A DNA stretch of 64,000 nt from Thermoanaerobaculia bacterium (lineage in GTDB: Bacteria > Acidobacteriota > Thermoanaerobaculia > Multivoradales > JAHEKO01): assembly GCA_945787635.1 (NCBI GenBank), contig CALZIK010000193.1, forward strand, positions 24,875 to 88,874. The letters run 5' to 3'. Position 1 is the stretch's first letter; the number at the start of each line of letters is the position of its first letter. Below the pieces are notes generated by a model, which saw only the letters and a program-made list of their open reading frames with translations, did not search any database and had not been told where the DNA came from. Below are positions 61,483 through 64,000 of this stretch, piece by piece. The translations under genes and the position numbers were made by a program.

Positions 61483-62159
61483 CGGGGCCGGCGCTACGGG
61501 TGAGCGACCTTCACAAGAGCTTTCGCGCGGGCGATGAGACGGTCCGGGTGCTCGACGGAGTCTCATTCGAGCTCGCAGAAAGGACCGCCGTCGCGATCAC
61601 CGGACCCTCCGGCAGCGGCAAGAGCACGCTGCTTCACCTTTTGGGGGCTCTCGACGTGCCGACGTCGGGCACGATCGAGATCGAAGGCCGGGATCCGTAT
61701 CAACTCGCGGAGAAAGACCTCGCGCGGTTTCGCAATCAGACCCTGGGGTTCGTCTTTCAGGAGCACCACCTCCTGCCGCAGTACTCGGTGCTCGAGAACG
61801 TGCTCTTGCCGACGCTTGCGTTCCCGCCGGTACCCAAGACCGCCGAGGCGAAGGCCCGAGAGCTACTCGACCGCGTCGGCCTGAATCACCGCTTGAGCCA
61901 TCGCCCCACCGAGCTTTCCGGGGGCGAGCGGCAGCGCGCCGCCGTCGCTCGAGCCCTGATCCAGGAACCGACGCTGGTTCTCTGCGACGAGCCCACCGGC
62001 AATCTGGATCGCTCGAATGCCGATGGCGTCGCCGAGCTCCTCTTCGAGCTCAATCGCCACGCCGGCAACGTCATGATCGTGGTCACCCACAACCAAGAGC
62101 TGGCAGCGCGCTTCGACCGGCGATTCGAGCTTCTCGAGGGTCGGCTCTCGGAAGTCTGA
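61479..62159 (+). CDS. LolD/MacB-type ABC transporter ATPase
   Basis: The 226-residue ATPase has GPSGSGKST, a FQEHHLLPQYSVLENV Q-loop, LSGGERQR and VLCDEPTGNLD, with the final switch histidine in VVTHN. These are the features of MacB/LolD-family mechanotransmission ATPases, which power lipoprotein release or toxin/lipid export. It pairs with the permease starting directly after it. The neighbouring lipoprotein propeller gene makes a lipoprotein-related role possible. Confidence 0.93.
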   Translation: MTGPALRVSDLHKSFRAGDETVRVLDGVSFELAERTAVAITGPSGSGKSTLLHLLGALDVPTSGTIEIEGRDPYQLAEKDLARFRNQTLGFVFQEHHLLPQYSVLENVLLPTLAFPPVPKTAEAKARELLDRVGLNHRLSHRPTELSGGERQRAAVARALIQEPTLVLCDEPTGNLDRSNADGVAELLFELNRHAGNVMIVVTHNQELAARFDRRFELLEGRLSEV

Positions 62160-64000
62160 ATGAAAGGCCTACTCTATTTCTGGCGCTCGCATCTGGCGGT
62201 CACGCTGGGGGCGGCGGTGGCGTGCGCTGTCCTGACCGGCGCCTTGATCGTCGGAGACTCGGTGCGCGGCAGCCTGCGAGACCTGGTCCTGGATCGGCTG
62301 GGAGCTGTGGACCACGCCGTGGTCGCCGAAGGCTTCGTTCGGGAGGAACTGGCTCGCTCGGTCGAACTCGCGTCGGCCGGGGCCTTGCGAGCCCGATCAC
62401 TCATCTCGGTACGGGGCTCGGTTCTCTCGGGCTCCTCCGGGCGGCAGCGACGAGCCTCGAACGTCCAGGTTTTCGGGGTCGGTGCGGGCTTTCTCGACTT
62501 GTTTCCCGGCTCCAACGGGTTTGTCTTCGAGCGAACCGCCCGCCAGATCGCGCCCTCGGCCGTGGTCAACGCCTCGCTCGCAGCGGAGCTCGACCTCGAG
62601 GCCGGTGACCAGATCGTGGTGGCGGTCGAGCGACCCGCGGAGGCGCCACGCGAGACCCTGGTGGGGCGAAAAGACGCCGAAGACACGATCGAGCGTCTGC
62701 GCCTGACGGTGACCTCGATCGTCCCGGACGGCGGGGCAGGTGGCTTTCGATTCAGCCCGCAGCAGACCGCGCCGCGGAATCTGTTCGTCGAGCTCGACCG
62801 GCTGCAACGGGCCCTGTTCGGGCGCAGCCAGACGGGCCGCGTGAACGCGTTGCTGGTGGACGTGACCCGAGACGAGCCGCTGGCCGCGAGCGAGCTCCAC
62901 GGGCTTCTGGCCGAGACGACCACGCTCGATGACCTTTCGCTCACGTCGACCCGAACCGAAAACGGCGTGCGCATCGGCAGCCGGCAGTTCGTCCTGCCGG
63001 ACGCCGTCACTCAGAGCGTCCTGGCTTTTGCTCGTGAGCGGAAGCTCGGGGCTCGGCCCACGCTCACCTACCTTGCCAACTCGCTCGACTCGGACCGCGG
63101 GTCGCTACCGTATTCGACGATCACGGCCATCGACACCGAGCCGGACGCGCGACTCGAACCGCTGGTGCTCGTCGACGGCGGCCCCGCACCGGCTCTCGCC
63201 GATGACGAGATTCTGATCGACAGCTGGGCCGCCGAAGACCTCGGTGACCAGATGGGTGAGGAGATCCGGGTTCGCTTCTTTCGCCTGGGGGCGCGCGACG
63301 AGCTCTTTGAAGACTCGCTCACGCTGCGCCTCGCCGGCGTGACCCGGCTGTCGGGACCGGCGGTCGACCCCGGCCTGACGCCCGAGTTCCCGGGTATGCA
63401 GGACGCCGAAGACATTGCCGCCTGGGACCCGCCGTTTCCCGTCGAGCTCGGACGGGTTCGGGATCGTGACGAGACCTACTGGGATCTCTACGCGGCCGCT
63501 CCGAAGGCGTTCGTCTCGCTGGCCACAGGACGCCGGCTGTGGTCTTCGAGATTCGGAAACTCGACCTCGATCGAGCTGGTCGGCCCTCCGGGCACGTCAC
63601 CTTTCGATCTCACCGAGATTCTCGGCGAAACCCTCCCCCGGCAGCTAGTCGAAAGCCGGGGCGGCGGATTGACGGTGCTCTCGCTGCGCGAGGACGGGCT
63701 CGCGGCCGCGCGGGGAGCCACCGACTTCGGTGGGTTGTTCCTGGGCCTGAGCTTCTTTCTGATCGGCTCGGCGGCGCTTCTGGTGGCGCTTCTGTTTCGC
63801 CTTGGGGTCGAGCAGCGAGCCAAAGAGGTGGGCCTTCTGCGAGCGGTCGGCTTCCCCGAGGCCAGGGTTCGCCGGCGCTTCCTCCGGGAGGGCATCGCAC
63901 TGGCGGCGGTCGGCTCCCTGGCGGGCGTGGCCGCGGCGGCCGGGTACGCCGCAGCCATGCTCGCGGCGCTCAAGACCTGGTGGTTGACGGCGGTTGGCAC
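62160..64000 (+). CDS. ABC transporter permease, FtsX/LolC-like, C-terminus beyond window
   Basis: The frame from ATG 62160 stays open to the window end (613 codons and more). A first transmembrane helix (LAVTLGAAVACAVLTGALIVG, residues about 12-31) precedes a periplasmic domain of about 490 residues, much larger than the roughly 220 of LolC/MacB. The second span (LFLGLSFFLIGSAALLVALLF, residues about 525-545) then leads to EQRAKEVGLLRAVGF, the coupling helix of FtsX-type permeases. It is the partner of the preceding ATPase (zero-base gap). The oversized periplasmic domain suggests an Acidobacteriota-type exporter subfamily. Confidence 0.88.
   Translation, partial: MKGLLYFWRSHLAVTLGAAVACAVLTGALIVGDSVRGSLRDLVLDRLGAVDHAVVAEGFVREELARSVELASAGALRARSLISVRGSVLSGSSGRQRRASNVQVFGVGAGFLDLFPGSNGFVFERTARQIAPSAVVNASLAAELDLEAGDQIVVAVERPAEAPRETLVGRKDAEDTIERLRLTVTSIVPDGGAGGFRFSPQQTAPRNLFVELDRLQRALFGRSQTGRVNALLVDVTRDEPLAASELHGLLAETTTLDDLSLTSTRTENGVRIGSRQFVLPDAVTQSVLAFARERKLGARPTLTYLANSLDSDRGSLPYSTITAIDTEPDARLEPLVLVDGGPAPALADDEILIDSWAAEDLGDQMGEEIRVRFFRLGARDELFEDSLTLRLAGVTRLSGPAVDPGLTPEFPGMQDAEDIAAWDPPFPVELGRVRDRDETYWDLYAAAPKAFVSLATGRRLWSSRFGNSTSIELVGPPGTSPFDLTEILGETLPRQLVESRGGGLTVLSLREDGLAAARGATDFGGLFLGLSFFLIGSAALLVALLFRLGVEQRAKEVGLLRAVGFPEARVRRRFLREGIALAAVGSLAGVAAAAGYAAAMLAALKTWWLTAVG

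Overview
The window is about 64 kb of high-GC (roughly 65%), densely coding chromosomal DNA from a diderm heterotroph. It carries a TonB receptor, LolD-type and Wzm/Wzt exporters, lipoproteins and a lytic transglycosylase. The gene complement and several family signatures (a GAF protein with a conserved helical tail, a SusC-free TonB receptor, an ACOX-like dehydrogenase, propeller lipoproteins) fit an uncultured Acidobacteriota lineage such as Thermoanaerobaculia. That placement is inference; no rRNA gene is present. I see no phage, insertion sequence or CRISPR array, and no gene-free stretch above 300 bases. Starts are often TTG or GTG, several with near-perfect Shine-Dalgarno sites (rpsU, gdh, the TonB receptor).

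Region 1 (1-13.3 kb) holds a cut class V aminotransferase, a dodecin, ATP-type PEP carboxykinase, an M20 amidohydrolase, an unrecognised Rossmann-type protein, glutamate dehydrogenase, an orphan AmmeMemoRadiSam radical SAM enzyme, a 1.2 kcodon secreted nuclease with Asp-Ser repeats, and an enoyl-CoA isomerase. Region 2 (13.2-22.3 kb) is a rearranged macromolecular synthesis locus: tRNA-Asn, rpoD and dnaG, two membrane-protein genes in the opposite direction, then mutS2 and rpsU.

Region 3 (22.3-30.5 kb) has a lipoprotein and, behind a strong sigma-70 promoter, a GAF protein, a Slt-type transglycosylase, tRNA-Met, a CdsZ-like zinc-ribbon protein, yggS and hutI. Region 4 (30.2-42.9 kb) contains two leftward operons: a LivJ-like lipoprotein with wzm, wzt and a DUF3467 protein, and a metallopeptidase/TPR protein with a cupin, a TerB-ACOX fusion and a DegP-like protease. 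An Ada-like repair protein, a TauE permease and small proteins follow.

Region 5 (42.9-64 kb) starts with a leftward Zn-alcohol dehydrogenase/YjbQ pair. From 44.5 kb every gene runs rightward with gaps of 0-81 bases or short overlaps: two secreted beta-propeller proteins, a LuxE-like adenylating enzyme, an acylating-type aldehyde dehydrogenase, an iron alcohol dehydrogenase, a third propeller, a HemN-like radical SAM enzyme, a TonB siderophore-type receptor, a halogenase-like flavoprotein, a Na+/solute symporter with a small partner, a glycosyltransferase, a thioesterase, and a LolD-type ATPase with a permease cut by the window end. The ligase/reductase/alcohol dehydrogenase trio reads as a carboxylic-acid-to-alcohol route. 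Its coupling to a radical SAM enzyme, envelope propellers and a metal-chelate-type receptor is the best candidate here for an undescribed system.
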